DNA of 6,055 bases from K23-9 sp964460665 (GTDB lineage Bacteria > Planctomycetota > Planctomycetia > Pirellulales > Pirellulaceae), in NCBI GenBank assembly GCA_964460665.1, contig CAYWSL010000308.1, positions 1 through 6,055 on the forward strand, written 5' to 3'. The translations under genes were made by a program, and so were the position numbers. The notes beneath the pieces are model-generated. The model was not told where the DNA came from and made no database searches. It saw nothing but the letters and a program-made list of their open reading frames with translations. This document shows, one piece after another, positions 1 to 5,989 of this stretch. The stretch's first letter is position 1. Each line of letters opens with the position of its first letter.

Positions 1-2
1 CT

Positions 3-17
3 GCTACTCTTAGTAGC
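3..17 (+). terminator. Small perfect hairpin at window start, possible end of upstream transcript
   Basis: GCTACT (3-8) and AGTAGC (12-17) are perfectly complementary around a CTT loop, giving a 6-bp stem. A T-run begins about 11 nt later (29-33) and T-tracts continue to 68, so this could be a degenerate intrinsic terminator of a gene lying left of the window. The gap between stem and T-run is longer than in a canonical terminator and the stem is short, so this is a weak call. It could equally be a chance palindrome or the 3' end of an upstream coding region. Confidence 0.25.
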
Positions 18-28
18 AAGCGTTAGTA

Positions 29-77
29 TTTTTGTTAGACAGTTTTTTTGTTGGACAGTATTTTTTTTGTTAGACCG
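29..77 (+). repeat. Three imperfect tandem T-tract / GTTRGAC units
   Basis: Three successive units each consist of a T-run followed by GTTAGAC or GTTGGAC. The first is T5 then GTTAGACAG (29-42), the second T7 then GTTGGACAG (43-58), and the third T8 (61-68) then GTTAGACCG (69-77). The GTT cores start at 34, 50 and 69, so the period is 16-19 nt. The block sits in the secE leader about 80 bp before the preferred start. It may arise from local duplication and homopolymer slippage. It may also contain promoter elements, but no convincing -35/-10 pair with 16-18 nt spacing was found. Confidence 0.6.
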
Positions 78-92
78 GCGACATGAGTCGCC
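77..92 (+). promoter_or_regulatory. GC-rich hairpin in the secE leader
   Basis: GGCGAC (77-82) and GTCGCC (87-92) form a perfect 6-bp, mostly GC stem with a four-base ATGA loop. It lies directly after the T-tract repeats and about 50 nt before the secE Shine-Dalgarno. No T-run follows it on the plus strand, so it is not a simple terminator of rightward transcription. It could be a structured 5'-UTR element or a dyad operator. The inverted repeat is certain, but any function is inferred. Confidence 0.4.
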
Positions 93-144
93 ACGTGCCG
101 CGAAACCTTGGACGCGCAGCACTTTCACTTCGCACGGATCAAAC

Positions 145-149
145 GGGAG
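145..149 (+). promoter_or_regulatory. Shine-Dalgarno that decides the secE start
   Basis: GGGAG lies six bases before the GTG at 156, a canonical Shine-Dalgarno spacing. Neither the upstream in-frame TTG at 108 nor the downstream in-frame ATGs at 195 and 204 has a comparable site at the right distance. This is the main reason for starting secE at 156. Confidence 0.65.
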
Positions 150-155
150 CAACCA

Positions 156-593
156 GTGTCACGAGACATTGCTCAAGCAAATAACGCACCCTTGATGGGT
201 GAGATGTTTCAGGCATCAGTTTACAAGCCCAACCAAGGTCGAATTGTTCGCCAGATAACCGCACTGGTAATCTGGATAGTTGTCGCGCTTGGCTGCTGGC
301 GATTGTACGCCACGCTGGGTGGATCGATGTCGGCGGGTATTGCGACCGCGATTCCTGGCGTCTTGCTGGCTGCTGGGCTTTGGATCGGGTATCGACTGGT
401 CAACTGGCCTCGGTTTGCCGACTTTTTGATTGCGGTCGAAGCCGAGATGAATAAGGTGACGTGGCCGACTAAGGACGAGTTGATTCGTGCTTCGATCGTC
501 GTGATCTTCACGATCTTCTTTTTGGCGATCGCGTTGTTCGTTTTCGACATCATCTGGCAAACCATTTTTGAAGCAATTGGTGTCACAAGCTAA
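156..593 (+). CDS. secE: Preprotein translocase subunit SecE
   Basis: SecE is the small membrane subunit that clamps SecY in the SecYEG channel, through which unfolded proteins cross or enter the cytoplasmic membrane. From the GTG at 156 the protein has 145 residues. Hydrophobic segments lie at about 33-54, 61-82 and 112-139. Between the second and third is the amphipathic SecE signature at about 95-109, with the conserved NKVTWPTKDEL core. Three membrane segments resemble the E. coli form rather than the single-span form of many bacteria. The frame stays open upstream to a TTG at 108, which would add 16 residues, but GGGAG at 145-149 favours GTG 156. nusG follows after 79 bp, the classic secE-nusG arrangement, so co-transcription is likely. 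Identity is very secure; only the start is open. Confidence 0.95.
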   Translation: MSRDIAQANNAPLMGEMFQASVYKPNQGRIVRQITALVIWIVVALGCWRLYATLGGSMSAGIATAIPGVLLAAGLWIGYRLVNWPRFADFLIAVEAEMNKVTWPTKDELIRASIVVIFTIFFLAIALFVFDIIWQTIFEAIGVTS

Positions 594-672
594 GCGTTGG
601 TGTTGATTTGTCCGCGGAACAAGCGGGTGCGAGTGCCCACGCCATAGAACAACCTTGAATGAAGATCCTGCA

Positions 673-1422
673 ATGAATGGTGACGACGAAGTGAACGACG
701 CAGAAACCACCGAAGACCCATCGGCCAACGACGCTGTCGAGGTTGTTGAACAGAGCGTGGCGGAAGATGCGGCTGTAGAGAAGTCAGAGGCAGTTCAGGA
801 AGAAGCGGCGGCAGCGGAACAAGAGAGTGGCGATGCAGCCGTCTCTGAGCCGGAGCGAGAAGATGAAGATGACGGCCCCAAGATGGATTGGTATATCTTG
901 AAGGTTGCGTTTAACCGTGAAGATTCGATTGCCGAGGCGCTTCGCAAGCGGGTCCGAATGGAAGGTATGGGCGAATTCTTTGGTGAGATCGTGGTGCCAA
1001 CCGAAGATGTCGCGACATTTACCCGTGATGGTAAGCGTCGAATCAGCAAGCGAAAGTTGCTGCCCGGATACATCATGGCCAACATGATTATCAACGATGA
1101 CACTTGGTTCTTGGTTCGCGAGACCGGAGGCATCAGCGACTTCACTGGTGCTGCTGGCAAGCCGATGCCAATGGAGCCGAGTGACATCGAGCGGTTTATT
1201 AACAAGCCAGAAGTGGAAGACGAAGAGGAAGCCCCCATCAAGACAGCCATTCCGTTCAAGGTTGGCGATCGGGTGCGAGTCAAGGAAGGCAATTTCGAGA
1301 ACCAAGAAGGCGATGTCGAAGCGGTCGACGAAGCCAGCGGTCGCATTACAGTGATCATCAATATCTTTGGCCGAAGCGTGCCAATGGAGCTGGATCACTG
1401 GCAGGTAGAGCCGTTGGATTGA
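673..1422 (+). CDS. nusG: Transcription termination/antitermination factor NusG with acidic N-terminal extension
   Basis: NusG binds the RNA polymerase clamp through its NGN domain, promoting processivity. Its KOW domain contacts Rho or ribosomal protein S10, coupling transcription to translation or termination. From the ATG at 673 the protein has 249 residues. The NGN domain begins at MDWYILKV (codon 883) and includes KLLPGYIMANM and the W-LVRETGGISDF stretch. After a short acidic linker comes the KOW domain, PFKVGDRVRVKEG through NIFGRSVPMELD, which matches the family C-terminus. The roughly 70 residues before the NGN domain are rich in Asp, Glu and Ala with almost no Lys or Arg, probably disordered, and absent from E. 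coli NusG (about 181 residues). The start is uncertain: an in-frame TTG at 655 adds six residues, ATG 883 would give a standard-length protein, and none has a clear Shine-Dalgarno. The gene sits 79 bp after secE and 86 bp before rplK. Confidence 0.95.
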   Translation: MNGDDEVNDAETTEDPSANDAVEVVEQSVAEDAAVEKSEAVQEEAAAAEQESGDAAVSEPEREDEDDGPKMDWYILKVAFNREDSIAEALRKRVRMEGMGEFFGEIVVPTEDVATFTRDGKRRISKRKLLPGYIMANMIINDDTWFLVRETGGISDFTGAAGKPMPMEPSDIERFINKPEVEDEEEAPIKTAIPFKVGDRVRVKEGNFENQEGDVEAVDEASGRITVIINIFGRSVPMELDHWQVEPLD

Positions 1423-1470
1423 CGCGTCGCCCTGCGTAACTATTTTCAAGACACCTCATTCAAAACACCA

Positions 1471-1489
1471 GTCTTCGCGAATTGAAGAC
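1471..1489 (+). promoter_or_regulatory. Inverted repeat in the rplK leader
   Basis: GTCTTC (1471-1476) and GAAGAC (1484-1489) are perfect inverted copies separated by seven bases, ending 19 nt before the rplK ATG. As RNA this would be a modest hairpin upstream of the purine-rich AAGAGAAGAA ribosome-binding stretch. In E. coli the L11 operon leader is a translational control site bound by L1, so a leader structure is plausible. I cannot match this hairpin to the L1-binding consensus. The repeat is visible; a regulatory role is inferred. Confidence 0.3.
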
Positions 1490-1508
1490 AGATACGAAGA
1501 GAAGAATT

Positions 1509-1934
1509 ATGGCAAAGCAAGTAACTGGACAAGCAAAATTTCAAGTCCCAGGCGGCCAAGCGACTCCAGCACCTCCTGTTGGTACTTCGCTTGGTAAGTT
1601 TGGCGTGAACCTGGGCCAGTTTGTCCAAGCGTTCAACGATCGTACCAAGGAGTACAACGGGACGCCGATTCCAGTGATCGTGACGGTCTACAACGATCGC
1701 AGTTTCGACTTCGTCACAAAGAGCCCGCCAGCAGCGTCTTTGCTAAAGCAGGCTGCTGGAATTGCGAAAGGCAGCGGAGTTCCTAATCGCGACAAGGTTG
1801 CCAAGGTCACGCGTGCACAGTGCAGTGAGATCGCTGAAAAGAAGATGGCGGACTTGAATGCTCGTTCGATCGATCAAGCAACTCGGATGATCGAAGGCAC
1901 TGCACGCAGCATGGGCATCGATGTCGAAGGTTAG
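1509..1934 (+). CDS. rplK: 50S ribosomal protein L11
   Basis: L11 binds the GTPase-associated region of 23S rRNA at the base of the L7/L12 stalk, where it contacts elongation factors and RelA and forms part of the thiostrepton site. The protein has 141 residues, the normal family length. Its N-terminal domain carries PPVG followed by GKFGVN and QAFNDRTKEYNG. The middle holds PIPVIVTVYNDRSFDFVTKSPP. The C-terminal rRNA-binding domain has LLKQAAGIAKGSG, EIAEKKMADLNA and the hallmark IEGTARSMGI near the end. ATG 1509 gives the standard MAK start and has a purine-rich, weakly Shine-Dalgarno-like stretch (AAGAGAAG) just upstream. The in-frame TTG at 1482 lies within the leader inverted repeat and is rejected. 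One oddity is Thr-Ser (residues 26-27) where most bacteria have Pro-Ala in the PPVGPALGQ motif. The usual partner rplA does not follow; the next gene is convergent. Confidence 0.97.
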   Translation: MAKQVTGQAKFQVPGGQATPAPPVGTSLGKFGVNLGQFVQAFNDRTKEYNGTPIPVIVTVYNDRSFDFVTKSPPAASLLKQAAGIAKGSGVPNRDKVAKVTRAQCSEIAEKKMADLNARSIDQATRMIEGTARSMGIDVEG

Positions 1935-1962
1935 TGCCACTTGCTTTCGAGATGCTTAGAAC

Positions 1963-2028
1963 GTGGGACAGGCTTCCTAGCCTGTCGATTGTGGTTGATT
2001 TCAATGACAGGCTGAATGCCTATCCCAC
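1963..2028. repeat. Nested palindromic intergenic element between convergent genes
   Basis: A left arm (1963-1986) and a right arm (2006-2028) are inverted copies of each other, matching at about 20 of 24 positions and separated by 19 bases. Each arm is also a palindrome. The left has GACAGGCT and AGCCTGTC around a TCCT loop (perfect 8-bp stem). The right has GACAGGC and GCCTATC around TGAAT (one mismatch). Alternative foldings are therefore two small hairpins or one long stem. The right arm abuts the TAA of the minus-strand kinase (2029-2031), and rplK ends 28 bp to the left. The form suggests a REP/MITE-like dispersed element, and I associate similar GTGGGACAGG motifs with Rhodopirellula genomes, though this was not checked. 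It may end transcription from both sides, although no strong T-run follows the stems. Confidence 0.7.
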
Positions 2029-5000
2029 TTAACGTTGTTCAATCGCGGCGGTGTAGATCCGCTCGAATCGTTCTGGGTTGTGGATCCCCCGGTTTTGCAT
2101 TCGGTGACGAAGCAAATTGACCGCCGCGTTGTCCTGTAGATTTGCCAGGGCGTCTTCAGCAGCTAGCTGAAATGGCTGGAGGCCCTGTTCAATGGCCAGT
2201 TGCTGTGCCGCAACAAGGCGTTGTCGCGATGAGGTTGTTTCGCCGTTTTGGCCAGCCAAAATTCCACCATACAGTTCGGACAGCATGATGGGGAATGCGA
2301 GTTTCTCTGACCGCAGGTTGACGATCGCTTGGGCTGCTGCGGTTTGCACGCTCGGATGGGTTTGATTGGGTGGCCAACGTCGAAAGTCTTTCTGTGCGTT
2401 AACGTGCAGTAGCGTCAACGCAACGATTTGGTTGGTGACGACGCGGACGAGTTGGATGTTGGCCAGTTCTGAATCACGCATTTGGGCTGCGAATGAAGTG
2501 GCAAGAGCAACTGCTGTTGATGTGTCGCCGTGGTAGTTGGCTGACAGGCACCGGGCAATGAAGTTCAGCCAGTCAGCGAGCTGCAATGCATCATCGGCCT
2601 TGGGTTGGTCACGGCCAGGAAAGATAGCTTGATTCTGCGTTTCGATTGGCAGCGTTGGGCTCATTTGCTCCGCTGGGGCAGTTTGGGCTGCGTTGCCAAG
2701 TCGTCCTAGGTGACTTGTTGCGGCAAACCCCGTGGTTGCGATGAACTCGCAAAGCAGATCGTTATGCAGTCGCCCTTCATCGACTAGTTTGTTGCTTGTT
2801 TGCGTCAGTTCCGTCCAATTCCCGCAGTACCAGTCGGTGAACGTTGCGAGCCATCGTAGGTTTGCTTGCTCGAATCGCGCTGAGTCTTTCTCGTGCATCG
2901 CATAGGCTTTGAGGCCGTTTGAAATCAGACTAGGTGTCGCGGCCCAGTTCATTTTCAACGTGTTGGTCAGTGTTTTTGCTGTCCAGAAGTCGCCTTCGGT
3001 TTTGCCACCGAGATCCGTCGCGCCTGCCTGAAGGTCACGCAGTAGCGCTTCGCCAACGGCCCGCTCTGGGCCGTCATCGCAGCACAGGTAGACGGCTGAT
3101 CCAATGGCTGTGTTGTATCGATGGCCCGTGTTGCCGATTGTGGCAGAGAGTTTAGCGGTGGTTGCGAACAGTGCTCGAGCTAGGGAGGCGTCGTGCAGGA
3201 TGAGGGGGCGTACGAGGTTTCCAGCAAATCGAAGTTGCGTGTTTTCGGTTGCTGTTGCGGGCAAACTGGCTGCTGTGGGGGCGGTGTCATTCGGGACGTC
3301 GCAGTTGGTAGGTCCGGTGAACGCAGGTGTGTCGTCGTTCGCATCGTCGCGCGAGAGGCCAAGTTGGTCGATGAGCTGCACTAGTTCATTGCGGGTGTCG
3401 TCGTAGCGGCCTGAGCGTATGCTCAGCAAGCATGCCGAAATGCGATGATGTAGCTGTTCATTTCCGTCAGTCGTTTCGGACAGCCTAGTGTGTACTTTAG
3501 CTGCTTTGGCGGGTTGTCCAGCCAGGGCGTAGCATCGCGCTGCTTCTATCAGGTGGTGAAGGGTTTGGGATTGCGATTCGATTGTGTCGGCGACCGAAAG
3601 GTGCCAGTCGGCTGCTTCGGCATAGGCGAAGGCGTGTTCAGCCTGTTGGGCAGCTAGGTTCGCAAACTCGATGGATTCAGCCGGTTTGCCCGCGTCTCGA
3701 AGGTGACGCGCGATTCGTGCAGCGTGTTTGTCAGTGCCTGTGTCTGCGAGCAACAGTTCCGCCCAAGCTTCGTTGGCGGTAACTCTGTCAGCGGGATCAA
3801 GCTGGTCGGTGATACCAGCCGAGACACGATCGTGGATCATATGGATGCAGCATCCACCGGTAGCGTCGTCTGTGACAAGGCGTTGGCGAACGAGTTCCGA
3901 AACTGCGATTTCGACATTGGCATCCGGTCTGCTCAGTACGGCAAGTTGGTTAATTGATACGGGGTATCCTGCGGTGACGATTATTGGCAGCAAACGCCTT
4001 GCTTCGGTGCTGAGTCGATTGACGCGATGCTGCCAGAGGCGATCGAGGTTTCCTAGATTGGACAGGGACGAGTCAGTTGGCGTTGGGATCGAATGAAGCA
4101 AACCGTTGGGACGAAATTCATCGGTTAGTTCGCTGAGTCGGAACGGGTTGCCGCATGCCGTTTCTGCAAGTTCTTGCAGAGCAGCGGGGGTGATGTTGAC
4201 GGACCATCGGGCCGCGGCATCAGCGAGGATTTGGCAGCTGGTTTCGTCATTGAGCGGCGTGATGTTGACGACTTTTTGCGGCGGTTGTTGTTGCAGGCTT
4301 TTTTTGAACCGAGAGATGGTGACGATCCCAAGCATGCCGCCACCGCATGTTTGAAGCGCGTCAAGTATCATGTTGGTATCGCTGTCTGACCAATGAACGT
4401 CGTCAATAATCAGCACCAGCGGGCCCATCTTACGCATTTCGACGGTTAAGTTGATTGCTGCTTGGATGGCGTCAATTCGCTGGCGTTTTAGGTTTGAGTC
4501 TGGCGACAATCGGACGCTCGCTTGCACGGCGTCCTGAAGGACTGGCAGGGCCGCGTGCAAAATAGCGGTGCTAACTGGATCCAGTTGCATGGGTTCACGA
4601 TCAGTGCTCGCATAACGGTTCGCGATTTCGTCGGCGATTTGTTTGAATGTTTGAAGCGGCTCGTTTTCTCTGGGGTGACACCGAGCGCGGAACACTTGTC
4701 CCCAGTTCAGTGACCGGAGATGGCGATCGATGGCGTCAACGAGTGCGGTTTTGCCAATGCCAGATCCGCCATGAATGTGCAGTCGGCCCTGTTTTCCGCC
4801 ATAGATTTCCGATAGCCAGTCGCAGATATCCTTGAAGTCGTCTTCGCGGCCGAAGAGTTGCTGGCCGCCCATGTAAATGGTTGTTCTGCCAACTGGCATT
4901 CCCAGTCGCGACAGTTGCATGGCGGTCGGTCGGTCGCCTGGGTGGATCTGCAGCATCTCCATGCAGGCTTCGCGCAAAATCTCGGGGACTTCATTGCCAA

Positions 5001-5823
5001 TCGTTTTAACGGCGGACGAGATCTTGATGGCGTCTTGGTCGCGTGTTTCTTTGCTTCGTGTCCATTCGGCTAATCCACCAATCGATTTGAGCGTTTCGAC
5101 GATTGATAGGCCTAGGCTAAAGATGTCACCAGCAGGCGTATACCGTTGCTCGAAATAGGCTTCGGGCGATATGTATCGCGGAGTTCCTGCGATGTAGTCA
5201 CGAAAGCACTTGTAGGCCAGTTCTGCGTCAAACGTGCCGACCAGGCCGTAGTCAATGATCAAGCCACGGTCATTTCGGTCAACCATCAAATTGGATGGCT
5301 TGATGTCTCGATGAAGCAGTCCGTGGCCGTGGATGGCGGCTAACCCAGCAGCAAAATCGCGCGTTAGTGAAAGCAGTTTGTTGTATGCAATGTGCGGCTC
5401 TACTTTTCGAAAACGCCGCCGAGATTGCGACAGGGTCTTTCCTTGAATTTCTTCCATGCTAAGAGCGAGGAAGTCCCCAAACTGGTGCATTTGGTCGACA
5501 CGCATCAAGTTCGGATGTCGGAGTCCCATCATGCGCCGGAATCCGATTCGGTTTCGGCGCAAGTCGTTTTGCTTGGTTGCTGTCAGGATTTTGAGTGCGC
5601 AGGTTCGGCGCGAAACCGTATCAAGTGCGCGAAAAACACAGCTGCTAGACCCTTGACCCAGTAGTTTTTCCAGCTGGAAATCGCCGTAGATTTCACCTGG
5701 TTTTACGGGTGGTGGGGTGCGCCGCGAGCGTCCGTCACCGGTCTGAGTATCGCGATCGCCTTGGCGCCGAACACGGGTGTCCGATCCGGTGTCGTCAGGC
5801 AAGAGTTCATCATCATCTCGCAT
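2029..5823 (-). CDS. Large Ser/Thr protein kinase with STAND/AAA_16-like ATPase and helical repeat region (PknK-like layout)
   Basis: Probably a cytosolic signalling kinase with an ATP-driven switch; no signal peptide or membrane segment is seen. Residues are counted from the TTG at 5844, the outermost start. ATG 5823 (residue 8, 1264-residue product) is preferred by codon choice, though neither start has a clear Shine-Dalgarno. After a charged, probably disordered tail (8-50), the Hanks-type kinase spans about 54-313: glycine loop GQGSSSCV (63-70), Lys85 in CALKIL, HRDIKPSN (178-185), DYG (198-200) in place of DFG, SPE (226-228), Asp240 and Arg305. The alpha-C glutamate position appears to be Gly101. 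The ATPase (about 328-575) has LFGRE at 330-334, Walker A GGSGIGKT (359-366), Walker B LIIDDVHW (478-485) and GNPF (565-568), typical of PknK/LuxR-type (LAL) AAA_16 domains. A winged-helix-like part (about 600-690) and TPR-like helices follow, broken by a Thr/Asp/Pro-rich linker at about 832-868. No HTH, histidine kinase or cyclase domain closes the protein. Substrates are unknown. Confidence 0.92.
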   Translation of the reverse strand: MRDDDELLPDDTGSDTRVRRQGDRDTQTGDGRSRRTPPPVKPGEIYGDFQLEKLLGQGSSSCVFRALDTVSRRTCALKILTATKQNDLRRNRIGFRRMMGLRHPNLMRVDQMHQFGDFLALSMEEIQGKTLSQSRRRFRKVEPHIAYNKLLSLTRDFAAGLAAIHGHGLLHRDIKPSNLMVDRNDRGLIIDYGLVGTFDAELAYKCFRDYIAGTPRYISPEAYFEQRYTPAGDIFSLGLSIVETLKSIGGLAEWTRSKETRDQDAIKISSAVKTIGNEVPEILREACMEMLQIHPGDRPTAMQLSRLGMPVGRTTIYMGGQQLFGREDDFKDICDWLSEIYGGKQGRLHIHGGSGIGKTALVDAIDRHLRSLNWGQVFRARCHPRENEPLQTFKQIADEIANRYASTDREPMQLDPVSTAILHAALPVLQDAVQASVRLSPDSNLKRQRIDAIQAAINLTVEMRKMGPLVLIIDDVHWSDSDTNMILDALQTCGGGMLGIVTISRFKKSLQQQPPQKVVNITPLNDETSCQILADAAARWSVNITPAALQELAETACGNPFRLSELTDEFRPNGLLHSIPTPTDSSLSNLGNLDRLWQHRVNRLSTEARRLLPIIVTAGYPVSINQLAVLSRPDANVEIAVSELVRQRLVTDDATGGCCIHMIHDRVSAGITDQLDPADRVTANEAWAELLLADTGTDKHAARIARHLRDAGKPAESIEFANLAAQQAEHAFAYAEAADWHLSVADTIESQSQTLHHLIEAARCYALAGQPAKAAKVHTRLSETTDGNEQLHHRISACLLSIRSGRYDDTRNELVQLIDQLGLSRDDANDDTPAFTGPTNCDVPNDTAPTAASLPATATENTQLRFAGNLVRPLILHDASLARALFATTAKLSATIGNTGHRYNTAIGSAVYLCCDDGPERAVGEALLRDLQAGATDLGGKTEGDFWTAKTLTNTLKMNWAATPSLISNGLKAYAMHEKDSARFEQANLRWLATFTDWYCGNWTELTQTSNKLVDEGRLHNDLLCEFIATTGFAATSHLGRLGNAAQTAPAEQMSPTLPIETQNQAIFPGRDQPKADDALQLADWLNFIARCLSANYHGDTSTAVALATSFAAQMRDSELANIQLVRVVTNQIVALTLLHVNAQKDFRRWPPNQTHPSVQTAAAQAIVNLRSEKLAFPIMLSELYGGILAGQNGETTSSRQRLVAAQQLAIEQGLQPFQLAAEDALANLQDNAAVNLLRHRMQNRGIHNPERFERIYTAAIEQR

Positions 5824-5864
5824 TCTGCTAACCGATCTTTGCAAGTGGGATTACTGACGATTCA

Positions 5865-5878
5865 CCGTGCGTTCACGG
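5865..5878. promoter_or_regulatory. Inverted repeat upstream of the kinase gene
   Basis: CCGTG (5865-5869) and CACGG (5874-5878) are perfect inverted copies around CGTT, about 40 bp upstream of the kinase ATG at 5823. A TATATT box on the minus strand (5911 down to 5906) lies further upstream and could be a -10 element, though no -35 match is found at 16-18 nt. The dyad would then fall in the 5' UTR as a hairpin or an operator-like site. The stem is short, so chance is possible. Confidence 0.25.
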
Positions 5879-5938
5879 GCCATTCTAGATGCATTGTGTA
5901 CTACCAATATAAGCCGCGAGTGTATCGGAGGGGATGAA

Positions 5939-5989
5939 ATGTTGGTTTTGAAACCAGCAACTCCCCACGGCTCACCGATGAGGCAGTAA
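5939..5989 (+). CDS. Possible 16-residue small ORF with strong ribosome-binding site
   Basis: GGAGG at 5927-5931 lies seven bases before the ATG at 5939, the best Shine-Dalgarno in the window. A TATAAG box (5908-5913, five of six bases of the -10 consensus) precedes it, though no -35 was found. The frame encodes MLVLKPATPHGSPMRQ and stops at TAA (5987-5989). An overlapping ATG at 5934 gives only five codons. The peptide has no recognisable function. It could be a leader peptide for a gene beyond the window, a true small protein, or a coincidence inside an intergenic repeat. It is oriented away from the kinase gene. Confidence 0.25.
   Translation: MLVLKPATPHGSPMRQ

Noticed and set aside
77..92. 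The GGCGAC/GTCGCC hairpin as an intrinsic terminator
   Set aside because: The T-tracts precede the stem on the plus strand and become A-tracts on the minus strand, so neither orientation has the required stem-then-U-run order.
108..155. TTG at 108 as the secE start
   Set aside because: It has no Shine-Dalgarno and would add 16 residues with no SecE-like character, while GTG 156 has GGGAG at ideal spacing.
1..155. A tRNA gene (for example tRNA-Trp) upstream of secE, as in many bacteria
   Set aside because: No cloverleaf, T-loop GTTCGA-type motif or CCA end could be found in this stretch.
216..728. Open frame of 170 codons on the minus strand across secE and the secE-nusG gap
   Set aside because: It is antisense to a secure secE, its translation shows no recognisable domain, and it has a low-complexity composition typical of a shadow frame.
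784..1449. Open frame of 221 codons on the minus strand opposite nusG
   Set aside because: It is fully antisense to nusG, whose NGN and KOW domains are unmistakable; no motif or ribosome-binding site supports the reverse frame.
1482..1508. TTG at 1482 as the rplK start
   Set aside because: L11 normally begins MAK, exactly as at ATG 1509; the TTG lies inside the leader inverted repeat.
2934..4389. Several short plus-strand open frames within the kinase gene
   Set aside because: They are antisense to an uninterrupted frame of over 1200 codons with clear domains, and none shows a motif.
5824..5844. TTG at 5844 as the kinase start
   Set aside because: No Shine-Dalgarno precedes it; the in-frame ATG at 5823 is a more usual start and loses nothing recognisable. 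It is not fully excluded.
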